64,000 bases of DNA from Arthrobacter sp. MYb213 (GCF_002979915.1 NZ_PCQA01000004.1:62001-126000); one strand, 5' to 3'; counted from the stretch's first letter, positions 17,134 through 26,101 are shown. Translations and numbers: made by a program. The notes: a model not told the origin generated them from the sequence alone.

Positions 17134-17991
17134 TTACTTCACTGGGTCAAGTACGAAATCGTAGGTGACCTGCTGACCGTTGCCGGACTCGGCTGGCTGA
17201 GGGTTCAGCAGCAGCTCTGGCTTCACGGCGCTTGCGATGTCATCATCGTTGTGCTCGTCGCCTGGGAAGTACAGCTGTGCGGTGAGTAGTTCGTGACCTT
17301 CAGCCGAAACCTTCAGGTGTAGGTGGGCTGGACGCCATGCGTGCCAACCGGCCGCAGCGATCAGCTGACCGCAGGCACCGTCGGTAGGGATCTGGTATGG
17401 AGCTGGCTGCATGGTGTTGATCTGGAAGTTGCCTTCCTCATCAGCGATGAAGGTGCCGCGCAGGTTCCACTCTGGGATGCCAGGAGCGAACTGCGAGTAG
17501 AAGCCTTCTTCGTCAGCGTGCCACAGCTCAATCTTGGCGTTCTTCAATGCAGAACCATCGGTGGAGCGAACCTGACCCTGGAAGAGCAAGTTGGTGCCCT
17601 TCTCGTCTTCGCGCATCGAGATAGTGGCAGGGGAGTCCTGGGAAGGAGCTTCTGGCACGTAGTAAGGGCCCTCGATAGAACCCTTGTTGCCTTCGCGGTG
17701 ATCGGTGGCAACATCTTCCACCGCGTGCTCCAGCCATACGTCTAGGAACAGTGGCCACTCGCCATCGTCGCCAACCTTGATCAGCCATGCCTTCAAGGCG
17801 TTGAACTCGTCGTAGCTCACACGCTCTTCGAGGATGATGTCGGTTGCGGCCTTTACAAGCTTGGAAGCCAGCAGGTTCACTCGCTCGACGGAGGTCTCGA
17901 TGGCGTTAAGCTTTCCGGAGGTGCGGAACTTGTCGGTGGCGGCGTTGCCCGACTTTGCTGCCGTTGCATCCTGTGGAGTTTCGATGGTCAT
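17134..17991 (-). CDS. catA: Catechol 1,2-dioxygenase (intradiol)
   Basis: Non-heme Fe(III) enzyme that opens catechol between its hydroxyls to cis,cis-muconate. 285 residues, the usual length. Seen: N-terminal helical dimerisation domain (LVKAATDIILEERVSYDEF), then the intradiol catalytic domain with iron ligands in GPYYVPEAP (Tyr), PYQIPTDG (Tyr) and WRPAHLHLKV (two His). ATG 17991 follows GGGGAG at six bases. It lies about 190 bp downstream of catC on the same strand but has its own control region with paired inverted repeats at 18060-18140, so it may be expressed separately from catRBC. The ben genes 6-15 kb away supply its substrate. Confidence 0.97.
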   Translation of the reverse strand: MTIETPQDATAAKSGNAATDKFRTSGKLNAIETSVERVNLLASKLVKAATDIILEERVSYDEFNALKAWLIKVGDDGEWPLFLDVWLEHAVEDVATDHREGNKGSIEGPYYVPEAPSQDSPATISMREDEKGTNLLFQGQVRSTDGSALKNAKIELWHADEEGFYSQFAPGIPEWNLRGTFIADEEGNFQINTMQPAPYQIPTDGACGQLIAAAGWHAWRPAHLHLKVSAEGHELLTAQLYFPGDEHNDDDIASAVKPELLLNPQPAESGNGQQVTYDFVLDPVK

Positions 17992-18059
17992 AATGACTCC
18001 CCTAAACGTGTGTTATGTGACTGACGCGGATCTATATTGTGATCCCCATCATCTCGTGC

Positions 18060-18140
18060 GATTGATATTCAATGTAGTGCAGTGTCTATGCCGAGTAAAA
18101 TACTTATTTACCGTCCACTGAGATCATTTGAATATCAATC
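18060..18140. promoter_or_regulatory. catA control region: paired 13-bp inverted repeats
   Basis: GATTGATATTCAA at 18060-18072 and its exact reverse complement TTGAATATCAATC at 18128-18140 lie 55 bp apart. Each half contains the short palindrome TTGA-TAT-TCAA (or its complement). Between them is a palindromic GTAAA-ATACTTA-TTTAC (18096-18112) whose core AAATACTTATT recurs before catR at 20565-20575. This matches the T-N11-A style of LysR sites, so CatR is the likely binder; the outer repeats may bind the same or a different protein and could form a loop. A further GGATC-N8-GATCC lies at 18028-18045. Confidence 0.6.
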
Positions 18141-18185
18141 CTTGTGGGTTAGCGCACAGCTGGTGACGGGGCACTCAAATTGCAT

Positions 18186-18464
18186 CTAGCGTATTGAGTT
18201 TGGGTGCTTTGCCAGAGGGGTCACCTTGATCTTCATGTACGCGTACATCGGGAATCCGCTGAGAATCTGATGTAGCTCATCATTGGATTCGACGTCATAA
18301 ATGGAGTGGTTTGCATACTCGCCAACAATGCGCCAGATGCCCTGCATCTTGCCGCTTTCCTGCAACTGAGCCGAGTAGGCCTTCTCGCGGACCTGGAAAT
18401 CTGCAACTTGCTCTGTCGTGAGGTGAGCCGGGAACGATACATCCATACGTGCAAGAAACAACAT
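18186..18464 (-). CDS. catC: Muconolactone delta-isomerase
   Basis: Converts muconolactone to 3-oxoadipate enol-lactone. 92 residues, the normal size for this small decameric enzyme. Seen: the start MLFLARMDVSFP and the C-terminal FPMYAYMKIKVTPLAKHPN, both hallmarks of the family. ATG 18464 has AGGAG at about seven bases. It follows catB with 31 bp between, so catR-catB-catC form one operon. The next enzyme, enol-lactonase (pcaD), is not in the window. Confidence 0.95.
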   Translation of the reverse strand: MLFLARMDVSFPAHLTTEQVADFQVREKAYSAQLQESGKMQGIWRIVGEYANHSIYDVESNDELHQILSGFPMYAYMKIKVTPLAKHPNSIR

Positions 18465-18495
18465 TGGGTTCTCCTAAAAGTAAGTGGGGGTGATT

Positions 18496-19596
18496 CTAGT
18501 CTTGGCGGTAATGCGCCAGCTTGGTTTCATCAATTCCGGCGCCTACGCCGGGAACGTTTCGCACCGAGATGCGCCCGTCCTTGATCACCAGCGGATCCGC
18601 GAGCAGGTCATCTGTCATATCCAAGAAGTTCGACAGTTCGCCGGCCTTACGGGTAGTGGCCTGGTGGGCCGCGCCAAAGGTAACAGTGGCCAGTGAGCCG
18701 ACTTGAGTGTCGATCTGATTGCCCATGGTGACATCCACGCCGAGCCCGGTGCAGAGCCCCAGGATTTCGGTGGCTTCGGTGAACCCCGAACGCGCGGTCT
18801 TGATACAGATGGCGTTGGCACCACCGGAGAGCAGTTCGCGTGAGACGTCACCGGCAGTCGGGACGGACTCGTCGGCAACAATTGGAATTGGTGAGCGTTC
18901 AACAAGTCGCTTGCGGCTCAGGGTTTCCTTGGCATCACACGGCTCTTCGAGCATCGTGAGGCCAAGACCCTCGGTCTGACGTAAGACTTCCATCGCCTCG
19001 TTCGCGGTCCAACCACGGTTCGCGTCTAGATAAATCTCGACGTTTTCACCTAGGCCCTCGCGCAACACTCGGCATGCCTCGATATCCAGCGCCAGAGGTC
19101 GGCGACCCACCTTCAGCTTGAAGGTGGTGATGCCGTACTGCTCGCCGAAGCGTAGGGCTTCTTCGAGGAGTTCTTCGGCCGGACGGAAGCCAAGCATGTG
19201 TGATACTCGCATGGAATCGGTGAATCCGCCGAGAAGCTTGTGTACCGGGGTCTTCACCGCTTGGCCGATAGCATCCCAGATGGCGATATCCAGGGCGCCC
19301 TTGGCAACCTGGTTGTGTATCGTGCGATCCATGACCTGACGAATCTTTTCGCGGTCAAAGATATCCAAGCCAAGCACCTGTGGACCAAAGACATCCTGCA
19401 CAATGGTGCGGATGGAGGTCTGGGTTTCGCCATAGGTATACGGACGTGGTGGGGCATCGGCGATGCCGATGATTCCGTCTTCGGTGTGTACACGGATCAG
19501 TACGTGGTCGGCCGTGTGTACCTCGCCGCTGGCAAAACGCAATGGGTGCGTGTAGGGGATGGCGTAAGGGATCGCTTCTATGCGAGCAATTTTCAT
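18496..19596 (-). CDS. catB: Muconate cycloisomerase
   Basis: Mn-dependent enolase-superfamily enzyme that cyclises cis,cis-muconate to muconolactone. 366 residues. Seen: N-terminal capping domain beginning KIARIEAIPYAIPY, catalytic TFKLKVGRR with the KxK lysines, metal ligands in IYLDANRGW (Asp), LEEPCD (Glu) and VADESV (Asp), and a further catalytic Lys in ICIKTARSG. ATG 19596 overlaps the catR stop as ATGA and has AAGGA upstream. Cotranscribed with catR and catC. Confidence 0.96.
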   Translation of the reverse strand: MKIARIEAIPYAIPYTHPLRFASGEVHTADHVLIRVHTEDGIIGIADAPPRPYTYGETQTSIRTIVQDVFGPQVLGLDIFDREKIRQVMDRTIHNQVAKGALDIAIWDAIGQAVKTPVHKLLGGFTDSMRVSHMLGFRPAEELLEEALRFGEQYGITTFKLKVGRRPLALDIEACRVLREGLGENVEIYLDANRGWTANEAMEVLRQTEGLGLTMLEEPCDAKETLSRKRLVERSPIPIVADESVPTAGDVSRELLSGGANAICIKTARSGFTEATEILGLCTGLGVDVTMGNQIDTQVGSLATVTFGAAHQATTRKAGELSNFLDMTDDLLADPLVIKDGRISVRNVPGVGAGIDETKLAHYRQD

Positions 19597-20486
19597 TCGG
19601 AGTGTCCTTCCTCAGGAGCCAAGTTGGTGCAGAGTTTTAGAAAGTTTTGTACCAGCGGTGACTGATTGCCCAGCTTCCACGCGACCGCAAGATCGACCGA
19701 AGGGGCGTTGCGCAGTGGACGGAAAATGATCCGCTCGCTGTGTGGCAGGTAATTGGACGTTGGAACCATGCCGATGCCTAAGCCCGCGGCCACAAAGGTC
19801 AGTAGGGTAGAGGTCTCGCGGGCTATCTGCGCGGTGCGCGGAATGAATCCGGCGCTGCGACAGGCTTCAACGAAGATCGTGTTTACCGCAGAGGTGGCGG
19901 GGTAACAAATGAAATTTTCGGTTCGCAACTCTTGGATGTCGATAACTTCTTGTGAAGCCAGACGGTGCCCGGTGGGTAACGCGACAGCGAGCAAGTCTTT
20001 CTCTAATAACGAATATTCGACCTCGTCATTGTGTACTGGCGGGCGCAAGATCGCGATATCAAGACGGCCTTCAGCCAGCGCTTCTTCCATTTCCGGGGTA
20101 AGCATTTCGCCCTGAACGTTGAGCTGAAGTCCCGGCATATGCTCGGTGGTCGCGGCGATCACCTTGGGCATGATGCGGTAGGTGGCGCTGCCGGTGGAAC
20201 CTAAGCGGAGCACTCCACTCGCACCGTCCCCGACGGTGCGTACATCGCGTGCAAGTTGGCTATGTTCTTCGAGGAGCGCGCGGGCTCGGGTCAACAGCAA
20301 TTCGCCGGCAGGAGTGAGATCCACTTTGCGGGTAGTGCGGATGAAAAGCTTCGTTCCCAGTTGTTCTTCGAGCTGCTTGATCTGCTGAGAGAGCGGTGGC
20401 TGAGCCATATGCAGGCGTTCGGCAGCGCGGCCGAAATGTCGTTCTTCGGCTACTGCGACGAAATAACGTAAAAGTCTAGTTTCCAT
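19593..20486 (-). CDS. catR: LysR-type regulator of the cat genes
   Basis: A 297-residue LysR-type regulator with an N-terminal winged helix-turn-helix (YFVAVAEERHFGRAAERLHMAQPPLSQQIKQLE split as in CatR/BenM) and a C-terminal periplasmic-binding-like effector domain; relatives respond to cis,cis-muconate. ATG 20486. Unlike the usual divergent arrangement, it is the first gene of the operon and overlaps catB by 4 bp, so the regulator is made together with the enzymes it controls. Possible sites: the inverted TTATTCA elements just upstream (20565-20598) and the shared motif before catA. Confidence 0.9.
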   Translation of the reverse strand: METRLLRYFVAVAEERHFGRAAERLHMAQPPLSQQIKQLEEQLGTKLFIRTTRKVDLTPAGELLLTRARALLEEHSQLARDVRTVGDGASGVLRLGSTGSATYRIMPKVIAATTEHMPGLQLNVQGEMLTPEMEEALAEGRLDIAILRPPVHNDEVEYSLLEKDLLAVALPTGHRLASQEVIDIQELRTENFICYPATSAVNTIFVEACRSAGFIPRTAQIARETSTLLTFVAAGLGIGMVPTSNYLPHSERIIFRPLRNAPSVDLAVAWKLGNQSPLVQNFLKLCTNLAPEEGHSE

Positions 20487-20564
20487 GGATGCTCCGATCG
20501 TCGACCCGCGCTTAAAGCTGTAGCGACGTTCATGGCAACTCTAGTCAGCCGGTTCGATAGTGAG

Positions 20565-20598
20565 AAATACTTATTCAAAGGTTATTGAGACTGAATAA
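20565..20598. promoter_or_regulatory. Putative CatR site upstream of catR
   Basis: AAATACTTATT (20565-20575) matches exactly the motif in the catA control region (18098-18108). It leads into an inverted repeat TTATTCA (20571-20577) / TGAATAA (20592-20598). It sits 80-110 bp upstream of the catR start, a usual place for LysR autoregulation. The match in two cat promoters and nowhere else noticed supports CatR as the binder. Confidence 0.55.
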
Positions 20599-20667
20599 AT
20601 ACTAATCTCTCGATGGCTTGCAGGGAAGAGGCGTTGTTACGCGTCCCTGAATACGTATTCTGGCACG

Positions 20668-21924
20668 TCAGCCAGAGATGACCATGATGAGCTCGCCCAC
20701 GGAGAAAATTACGACGCCTGCTAGTGCGCCGATCACGGTGCCATTGATCCGAATGAACTGCAGATCACGGCCAACCTGAAGCTCAAGCTTTTCACTGGTT
20801 TCCGCTGGATTCCAGGCCTGAACAGTATCGCTGACTAGTCCAGCCAAAGCCGCTCCATGCTGTTCGGTCAGTGAAGCAACGCCAGAAACTAAGCGGTCCT
20901 CCAAATTCTCACGGAGCTGATGGTCATTTTGTAGACGTTCGCCAAAAGTACCCAAAGCTGAACGAAGCGCAATATTGAGTGGAGACTCGGCATCCTGCAA
21001 GGACTGAATCAACCCGGTCTTCAAAGAATCCCAGCCACGAACAGCTAGTTCACGTAACTGTTGGTCGCCAAGCAGTGAGTGCTTAAATGCCTCGACCTTG
21101 TTGATGGTTCCCGGGTCATGCTGCATGGCCACAGTGAAATCCGCCAGCCAAGCGGTCAGCGCCAGACGCAATGGATGTTGCACATTATTTGCCACTGCGA
21201 AGAGCAATCCGCGTAATTCTTGATGCACTTTCTGCGCCAGCAGCTGGTCGACCATTTGTGGAACCCATGAAGGGGATCGACCAGAAACCACATCTAAGAA
21301 CACCTCAGGGTGTTCGGACACCCAGGTTCCGGCCCGCTGTGCGATCAGTTCTACGGCGACTTCATGATGGCTATCGTCGATGAGTTTCTGGCCTAGTGCT
21401 CCGAGAGTTGTGGACCATTCTGGGGCGACCACATAATCATTGGCTAATACCTGCAAGACGGTGAGTACCTGCTCATCATCCAGGGAATTTAATGCGCCTA
21501 CGGCCAGAGTCGAAAGCTGGGTGGCCGCGGCAGTAGAACCCTTCTCGCTAGCAAGATAGCTACCGGCACGAAGCCCCAATTGTGCTTGACGAAGCTTTGT
21601 GGTGATGACTTGAGGGGTGAGGAAATTCTGCTGTACAAAATCACCTAAAGAGGCGCCAAGTTCATCTTTTTTACGTTGAATCAGATTTGTGTGAGGGATT
21701 TTCAGGCCCAGAGGATGTCGAAATAGCGCAGTCACCGCAAACCAGTCGGCCACCGCGCCGACCATCCCGCCCTCGGCGGCTGACTTCAGATAACTCAAAG
21801 CAGGAATTCGCTCTTGGAACAGCACGCTAAAAACAAATAGCGCGCACATTAGTAAGAACAGCAGGGTAGCTACCCGCTTCATACTGCGAAGGCCTTCGGT
21901 GCGCTGATCAAGAAGTTCTGGCAT
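20668..21924 (-). CDS. DUF445-family membrane protein
   Basis: A 418-residue protein with one or two N-terminal membrane helices (about 15-36), the DUF445 hallmark AAEGGMVGAVADWFAVTALFRHPLG directly after in pieces, a long helical region, and a C-terminal membrane helix (GALAGVVIFSVGELIMVISG). The family is widespread and of unknown function, probably membrane-anchored with a large cytoplasmic or external helical part. ATG 21924 chosen; a GTG at 21933 would add three residues. It is divergent, 73 bp from the phosphodiesterase-editing fusion gene, so the two may share a control region. Confidence 0.85.
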   Translation of the reverse strand: MPELLDQRTEGLRSMKRVATLLFLLMCALFVFSVLFQERIPALSYLKSAAEGGMVGAVADWFAVTALFRHPLGLKIPHTNLIQRKKDELGASLGDFVQQNFLTPQVITTKLRQAQLGLRAGSYLASEKGSTAAATQLSTLAVGALNSLDDEQVLTVLQVLANDYVVAPEWSTTLGALGQKLIDDSHHEVAVELIAQRAGTWVSEHPEVFLDVVSGRSPSWVPQMVDQLLAQKVHQELRGLLFAVANNVQHPLRLALTAWLADFTVAMQHDPGTINKVEAFKHSLLGDQQLRELAVRGWDSLKTGLIQSLQDAESPLNIALRSALGTFGERLQNDHQLRENLEDRLVSGVASLTEQHGAALAGLVSDTVQAWNPAETSEKLELQVGRDLQFIRINGTVIGALAGVVIFSVGELIMVISG

Positions 21925-21997
21925 GCGCACCACTTTACTTGTGATGGCACGCCATTAATGACGCGCGTACCGCGCATAAACCAGTAGCGTTGGAGAC

Positions 21998-23554
21998 ATG
22001 GACACGCTCTTTTACGCACATCGCGGTAGTTCGCAAAAATTCGCCGAAAATACTCGCGCAGCCTATCTGCAAGCCATCGACGAGGGTGCGGATGGAATTG
22101 AGTGTGATGTGCACCTGAGTAGCGACGGTGTAGTGGTCTGCCATCATGATCCAACCGTTGACCGTACCAGCGATACCACCGGCGAAGTGGCTGGATTTAC
22201 GCTCGACGAGCTCAAAAAGATGGATTTCTCCTCTTATATGCCGGTGGCCGTACCGGAAGAATACGGAAGCATCAGCGACCAGCTACTTAGCCTAGTGGAG
22301 CTGCTTGAATTGATCGACGAGCGTGGGACCAACATTGGTTTAGCGATAGAAATCAAGCATCCCAGCCCGTACGGGCACCTGCTCGAAGAAGAAACACTGA
22401 AGGTCTTAGCTGGATTTAATTTTGATCCACAGACGGGACTGGCGGGTCGCCGAAGCCAGATTCAGGTGACTTTGATGAGTTTTGAGCCTGACTCAATTCG
22501 TTTCCTCGCCCAGACCGTGAATCGAGCATTGCTTTGCCAGCTGATGACCGAGATTGATCCACGGCGGGTAGCGGACTTTCTCAACGACGGTGAAACTATA
22601 CGCGCCGGAGTATATGAAGTGATGCGCCGTTCAGTGGCTGAAGGACGGGAGCTGATCGATGCCGGAGGTGCCGGTATTATTGGCCCAGGCGTGGCCTGGG
22701 TCCGCGCCAACGAACACTTAGTGCGTCAATGGTTAGAACAGGGACTCACCGCGCGAATCTGGACCGTAGACCGCCCCGCTGACGCACAGTATCTGATCGA
22801 CTTGGGAGTCACCCAAATTACCAGCAACCGCCCGGCAGCACTGCGTCAAGAATTGGACCAAGGAATGAGCACCAAGAACACCACGACCCAAGATAATCTC
22901 TACCTGCGCGATAGCTATGTTTTCAGTACGCAAGCTACCATCATCGCTTCGGGTAGCGATGAAGCCGGTTACTGGATTGCTCTGAGCCCTAACATCTTCC
23001 ACCCACGCGGCGGAGGCCAACAAGAAGACCACGGAACGGTTGACGAGCAGCCGGTGAGCGTTGGACGCACCGATGACGGGCTGGTTGTTCTTTACACAAC
23101 TTCCACCTTCAGCGACGGACAAATCGTCACCGCAACAATCGACGAGGCGCAGCGACGCGGCAACGCCGCCTTACATACCGCCGGGCATATTCTCGGCTTT
23201 GCCGGAGAGGATCGCGGATGGGAGCACCGCGGGCACTCACACTTCCCCGGGCAAGCACGTCTAGATTTTGATCCAGCGAGTATCGACTTGCCGCTTAATG
23301 ATGAAACCGAAAAGGCAGCAGCTGAAGCTTGGTTACAGCAACGCGTTGACGAGCTGATCTCACACGGCGGGTCAATCAGCACTCAAATAGATGAGCATGG
23401 CCACCGCACGGTCACCATCGAGGGGATCAATTCCGAGGCCTGCGGGGGCACTCATGTGAATCACGTGAACCAGTTAGACGCAGTAAAAATCGGCCAGGCA
23501 CGAGTCAAACGTGGAGTTTACAAGGTGCGGTACGATGCCCAGCACAAAGAATAA
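21998..23554 (+). CDS. Fusion: glycerophosphodiester phosphodiesterase + AlaX-like aminoacyl-ester editing domain
   Basis: One uninterrupted 518-codon frame with two enzyme domains. Residues 1-285: GDPD TIM barrel with YAHRG (His8), ENT, E35-x-D37, and His50 in VVCHHD, all the catalytic and metal residues of glycerophosphodiesterases. Residues about 295-515: an alanyl-tRNA-editing (AlaX/ThrRS-SAD-like) domain with FHPRGGGQ, the zinc ligands His393 and His397 in HTAGH, and Cys482 and His486 in CGGTH. Relatives of the second part hydrolyse mischarged alanyl- or seryl-tRNA. An internal ATG at 22865 could in principle start the second domain alone, but its upstream AAGGA abuts it. ATG 21998 follows TTGGAGAC. 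The following azlC start overlaps this gene by 20 bp. I know of no common protein with this pairing. Confidence 0.85.
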   Translation: MDTLFYAHRGSSQKFAENTRAAYLQAIDEGADGIECDVHLSSDGVVVCHHDPTVDRTSDTTGEVAGFTLDELKKMDFSSYMPVAVPEEYGSISDQLLSLVELLELIDERGTNIGLAIEIKHPSPYGHLLEEETLKVLAGFNFDPQTGLAGRRSQIQVTLMSFEPDSIRFLAQTVNRALLCQLMTEIDPRRVADFLNDGETIRAGVYEVMRRSVAEGRELIDAGGAGIIGPGVAWVRANEHLVRQWLEQGLTARIWTVDRPADAQYLIDLGVTQITSNRPAALRQELDQGMSTKNTTTQDNLYLRDSYVFSTQATIIASGSDEAGYWIALSPNIFHPRGGGQQEDHGTVDEQPVSVGRTDDGLVVLYTTSTFSDGQIVTATIDEAQRRGNAALHTAGHILGFAGEDRGWEHRGHSHFPGQARLDFDPASIDLPLNDETEKAAAEAWLQQRVDELISHGGSISTQIDEHGHRTVTIEGINSEACGGTHVNHVNQLDAVKIGQARVKRGVYKVRYDAQHKE

Positions 23555-24266
23555 TTGGTTGACCCCGGCTACCAAAATGGGCCTGTCCATCGCGCTCGCG
23601 ACTGGACTCTACGGGATCTCATTCGGTGCTTTGTCCATAGCTGCAGGTCTTAACCTGTGGCAAACGGTGGCCTTGAGCGCGTTAATGTTTACCGGTGGCT
23701 CGCAGTTCGCTTTCATCGGGGTGCTCTCCGGAGGCGGTGCAGCCTCAGCCGCCTTTTCCGCGGCGACCCTACTGGGGGTGCGCAACGCCGTCTATGGAAT
23801 GCAGATTAAGCAGTCGCTTCGCCCTAGCCCACGGTTGGTTCCCTTCATGGCACAGGTGACCATCGATGAGTCCACCGCAACGAGCTTAGGCCAAGCGAGT
23901 CTCAGTGAACGGCATCTTGGGTTTTGGACCGCGGGCCTAGGCGTTTATGTGCTCTGGAATCTCTTTACCCTCGTGGGCGCGCTGCTTGGCGAACGAATGG
24001 GAGACCCTGCGGCTTGGGGGCTGGATGGTGCTGCGGTCGCTGCGTTCCTGGGACTGTTGTGGCCACGATTAAAATCAGCACAACCGGTTTTTGTCGCTTG
24101 TGCTGCGGCGATTGTTACCGCGTTCGCAGTGCCGTTGACGGTTCCTGGTGTACCTATTCTGATCACCGCCGGGTGCGCAGTACTTTTTGCGGTGCTCACC
24201 GGGCGTCACACCAAACCGGCTACCGAACACGGACAGCTGCAACAAGTAGATCAGGAGAAAACATGA
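23535..24266 (+). CDS. azlC: AzlC-family branched-chain amino acid exporter, large subunit
   Basis: A 243-residue integral membrane protein with about seven helices. Seen: the family start [32 protein letters not shown] and [11 protein letters not shown]. With AzlD it forms a two-component exporter of branched-chain (in some species aromatic or methionine) amino acids. ATG 23535 has AAGGTG eight bases upstream and overlaps the end of the fusion gene; stop overlaps azlD as ATGA. The coupling to the editing-domain gene is notable if the exporter handles the amino acid released by it, but this is inference. Confidence 0.9.
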   Translation: MPSTKNNWLTPATKMGLSIALATGLYGISFGALSIAAGLNLWQTVALSALMFTGGSQFAFIGVLSGGGAASAAFSAATLLGVRNAVYGMQIKQSLRPSPRLVPFMAQVTIDESTATSLGQASLSERHLGFWTAGLGVYVLWNLFTLVGALLGERMGDPAAWGLDGAAVAAFLGLLWPRLKSAQPVFVACAAAIVTAFAVPLTVPGVPILITAGCAVLFAVLTGRHTKPATEHGQLQQVDQEKT

Positions 24267-24580
24267 GCGAATTGAGCTGGTGGCTCCTGGGCGCTTGCGC
24301 GGCCGCCTTTGCACTGAAGATTAGTGGCTACTTTGTCCCTCGTCGCGTACTTGACTCCCCCTTGATGAGCCATGTGGCAGCAACACTCACCGTCGCGTTG
24401 CTGGCCTCACTGGTCACTATGAATGCGGTAACTAGCGGACAAGAACTTATCATCGACGCGCGGATCGGAGCGTTGGCGGCAGCAACGATTGCTTTGATCT
24501 TCAAAGCTCCCTACTTAGTAGTGGTCCTTGTCGGAGCACTGGCTGCGGTTGCGTTGCGTGCCACTGGATTAGCGGCGTAA
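24263..24580 (+). CDS. azlD: AzlD-family amino acid exporter, small subunit
   Basis: A 105-residue four-helix membrane protein, the partner of AzlC. Seen: conserved start WWLLGACAAAFALKISGYFVP and the Ala-rich helices that follow. ATG 24263 overlaps the azlC stop; AGGAG lies at six bases. The frame upstream of this ATG is only a shadow over azlC. Last gene of the operon beginning at 21998. Confidence 0.9.
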   Translation: MSELSWWLLGACAAAFALKISGYFVPRRVLDSPLMSHVAATLTVALLASLVTMNAVTSGQELIIDARIGALAAATIALIFKAPYLVVVLVGALAAVALRATGLAA

Positions 24581-24604
24581 ACGCCACTGCGCGTGCGGGT
24601 GCGC

Positions 24605-25054
24605 TCAAACTAAAGTGCTGAAGGCCGAACTTTGGGCGCGTTGCGTGCGTTGTGCTTGCGGATTGAGTTGTGTGCACCAACTTGGGTAGACCCGGAATCC
24701 ACGTTTCCCGGGACTGGAATCGCTGGTGGTGATTCCAAGCTCTCGTAAATGATCTTCGGTGAACCTGAAGACGCCGAAACGTTCCCCGTCTTGTACGAAA
24801 ACCAGCATTCCCGCAATTTTTTCACCCGCGCTAAACGGCACGGTCCGACCTTCACCGTCGCGTGTCCAACAAGCAAGGAACGCTCCGGGTTTGGTGGGGG
24901 TGATGCGCGCGGTACGAATTCTCCAATGTTGGTTTTCTAGCTGAACTACGGCTGATTCGTAGTCGCTGTTTTGTTCCTCTGCCGCGATTGCGGGCGGTGT
25001 TGAGCTAGCGGTTAAATCTAACGATAAATATCTAGTCAGTGCGCTATAGGTCAT
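24605..25054 (-). CDS. MepB-family protein
   Basis: About 149 residues with the pattern of the MepB family: RTARITPTKPGAFLACW, PFSAGEKIAGMLVFVQDGE, a Gly-Ile-Thr segment and KRGFRVYPSW near the C-terminus. MepB is known from the Staphylococcus mepRAB operon next to a multidrug exporter; the protein has no established activity. ATG 25054 is used; the upstream frame to 25093 is less likely. Single gene converging on azlD and divergent from the thiamine-binding-like gene. Soluble, no signal peptide. Confidence 0.75.
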   Translation of the reverse strand: MTYSALTRYLSLDLTASSTPPAIAAEEQNSDYESAVVQLENQHWRIRTARITPTKPGAFLACWTRDGEGRTVPFSAGEKIAGMLVFVQDGERFGVFRFTEDHLRELGITTSDSSPGKRGFRVYPSWCTQLNPQAQRTQRAQSSAFSTLV

Positions 25055-25140
25055 GCAGCCCATTGTAGTTAAGTCACAAAATATTGCGCACACAGAACAT
25101 AAAGGCTGACAAGCTTCGAGGTCGGTGGCACAGTGGAATC

Positions 25141-25449
25141 ATGATTGTAGCTTTTTCAGTTGCCCCAAGCACCGACAACCCCGATGCCTCGGTTCATGAG
25201 GCCGTCGCCGAAGCGGTACGAATCGTTCGAGCCTCCGGTTTACCGAACCGCACAAGTTCAATGTTTACCGAGCTCGAAGGCGAGTGGGATGAAGTCATGG
25301 CTGTCGTTAAAGCCGCCACAATGGCTGTGAGCAACTACGGTTCCAGGGTTTCACTGGTGCTCAAGGCCGATATCCGCCCGGGATATACCGGTGAACTTGA
25401 CGGAAAGATTCAGCGTCTCGAGCGCGCGATTGAAGATTCTGAAGCCTAA
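25141..25449 (+). CDS. Thiamine-binding protein of the MTH1187/YkoF-like family
   Basis: A 102-residue alpha/beta protein with the family features VAFSVAPST near the start, a central RTSSMFTELEGEWDEVMAVVKAA helix-loop and LVLKADIRPGYTGEL. Family members form tetramers and some bind thiamine or hydroxymethylpyrimidine; a role in thiamine handling is likely but not shown. ATG 25141; the frame continues upstream without a ribosome-binding site. Confidence 0.8.
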   Translation: MIVAFSVAPSTDNPDASVHEAVAEAVRIVRASGLPNRTSSMFTELEGEWDEVMAVVKAATMAVSNYGSRVSLVLKADIRPGYTGELDGKIQRLERAIEDSEA

Positions 25450-25582
25450 ATGTCATGATTCAGCATTCTGCACAGCGGGAGTGCGTAGCGAACGGTGATT
25501 ATCTTAGATTTCGTGATTCTTCGCGGGGCCACAAACCATTGATTCCAAGTGATTGGGATGGACTTGAGCCCGGCAGAGCGTT

Positions 25583-25960
25583 CTAACGCGAAATAGAGTT
25601 TGCGGTCTCTGCTGTCTCCGTCTCCTGAGGCGGAGACATAAACGGAGGGTAACGGCGCACGAGGAAATTCGTTGCAAAGCCGCCGGCTAATGCCACGAGA
25701 GCTCCGAGCCACAGTGCATAATTCGTTTCGCGAAGTAGCCCTCCCAGAGTTGGGGCGAGCACCATGGGCAGAATATAGAACCAATGTTTGGCAGTGGTTG
25801 GCCCCCAGAGCCCTTCAAATTTTGCTAAGAGGCTAAAACTAACGATTAGTAGCAATGAACCGAAACAGATGATCCAAAAAGTCGGGGATAAACAGAAGAC
25901 CAGCGTTAGACCTGTCACGACGCTGCCGCTGAAGGTCGCGAACTTCTCGTTACGATCCAC
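25583..25960 (-). CDS. Hypothetical four-helix membrane protein
   Basis: A 125-residue protein with about four hydrophobic helices and a polar C-terminal tail. GTG 25960 is supported by the purine-rich GAAGGGAAGG seven bases upstream. No family recognised. It converges on the thiamine-binding-like gene with a gap of about 130 bp in which I see no feature. Confidence 0.6.
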   Translation of the reverse strand: MDRNEKFATFSGSVVTGLTLVFCLSPTFWIICFGSLLLIVSFSLLAKFEGLWGPTTAKHWFYILPMVLAPTLGGLLRETNYALWLGALVALAGGFATNFLVRRYPPFMSPPQETETAETANSISR

Positions 25961-26101
25961 CCGTGACCTTCCCTTCGCTTCGGACGTTTAAATAACTATC
26001 TACTTAGTTTTCCAAATTCCATCCGCCGTAGCAATAGTCCTTAAGTAGGAGGGCAGTGGTGCCTAGCGACGCGGAACCTGATGCTGACGTAATGTAGGAG
26101 C

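Noticed and set aside
22865-23554. Separate alaX-like gene starting at the internal ATG 22865
   Set aside because: There is no stop between the two domains, and the AAGGA before this ATG is too close to act as a ribosome-binding site. The single fused protein is the simpler reading, although internal initiation is not excluded.
25446-25784. 112-codon minus-strand frame overlapping the membrane protein gene at 25583-25960
   Set aside because: The overlapping gene has a good ribosome-binding site and clear membrane helices; this frame has neither.
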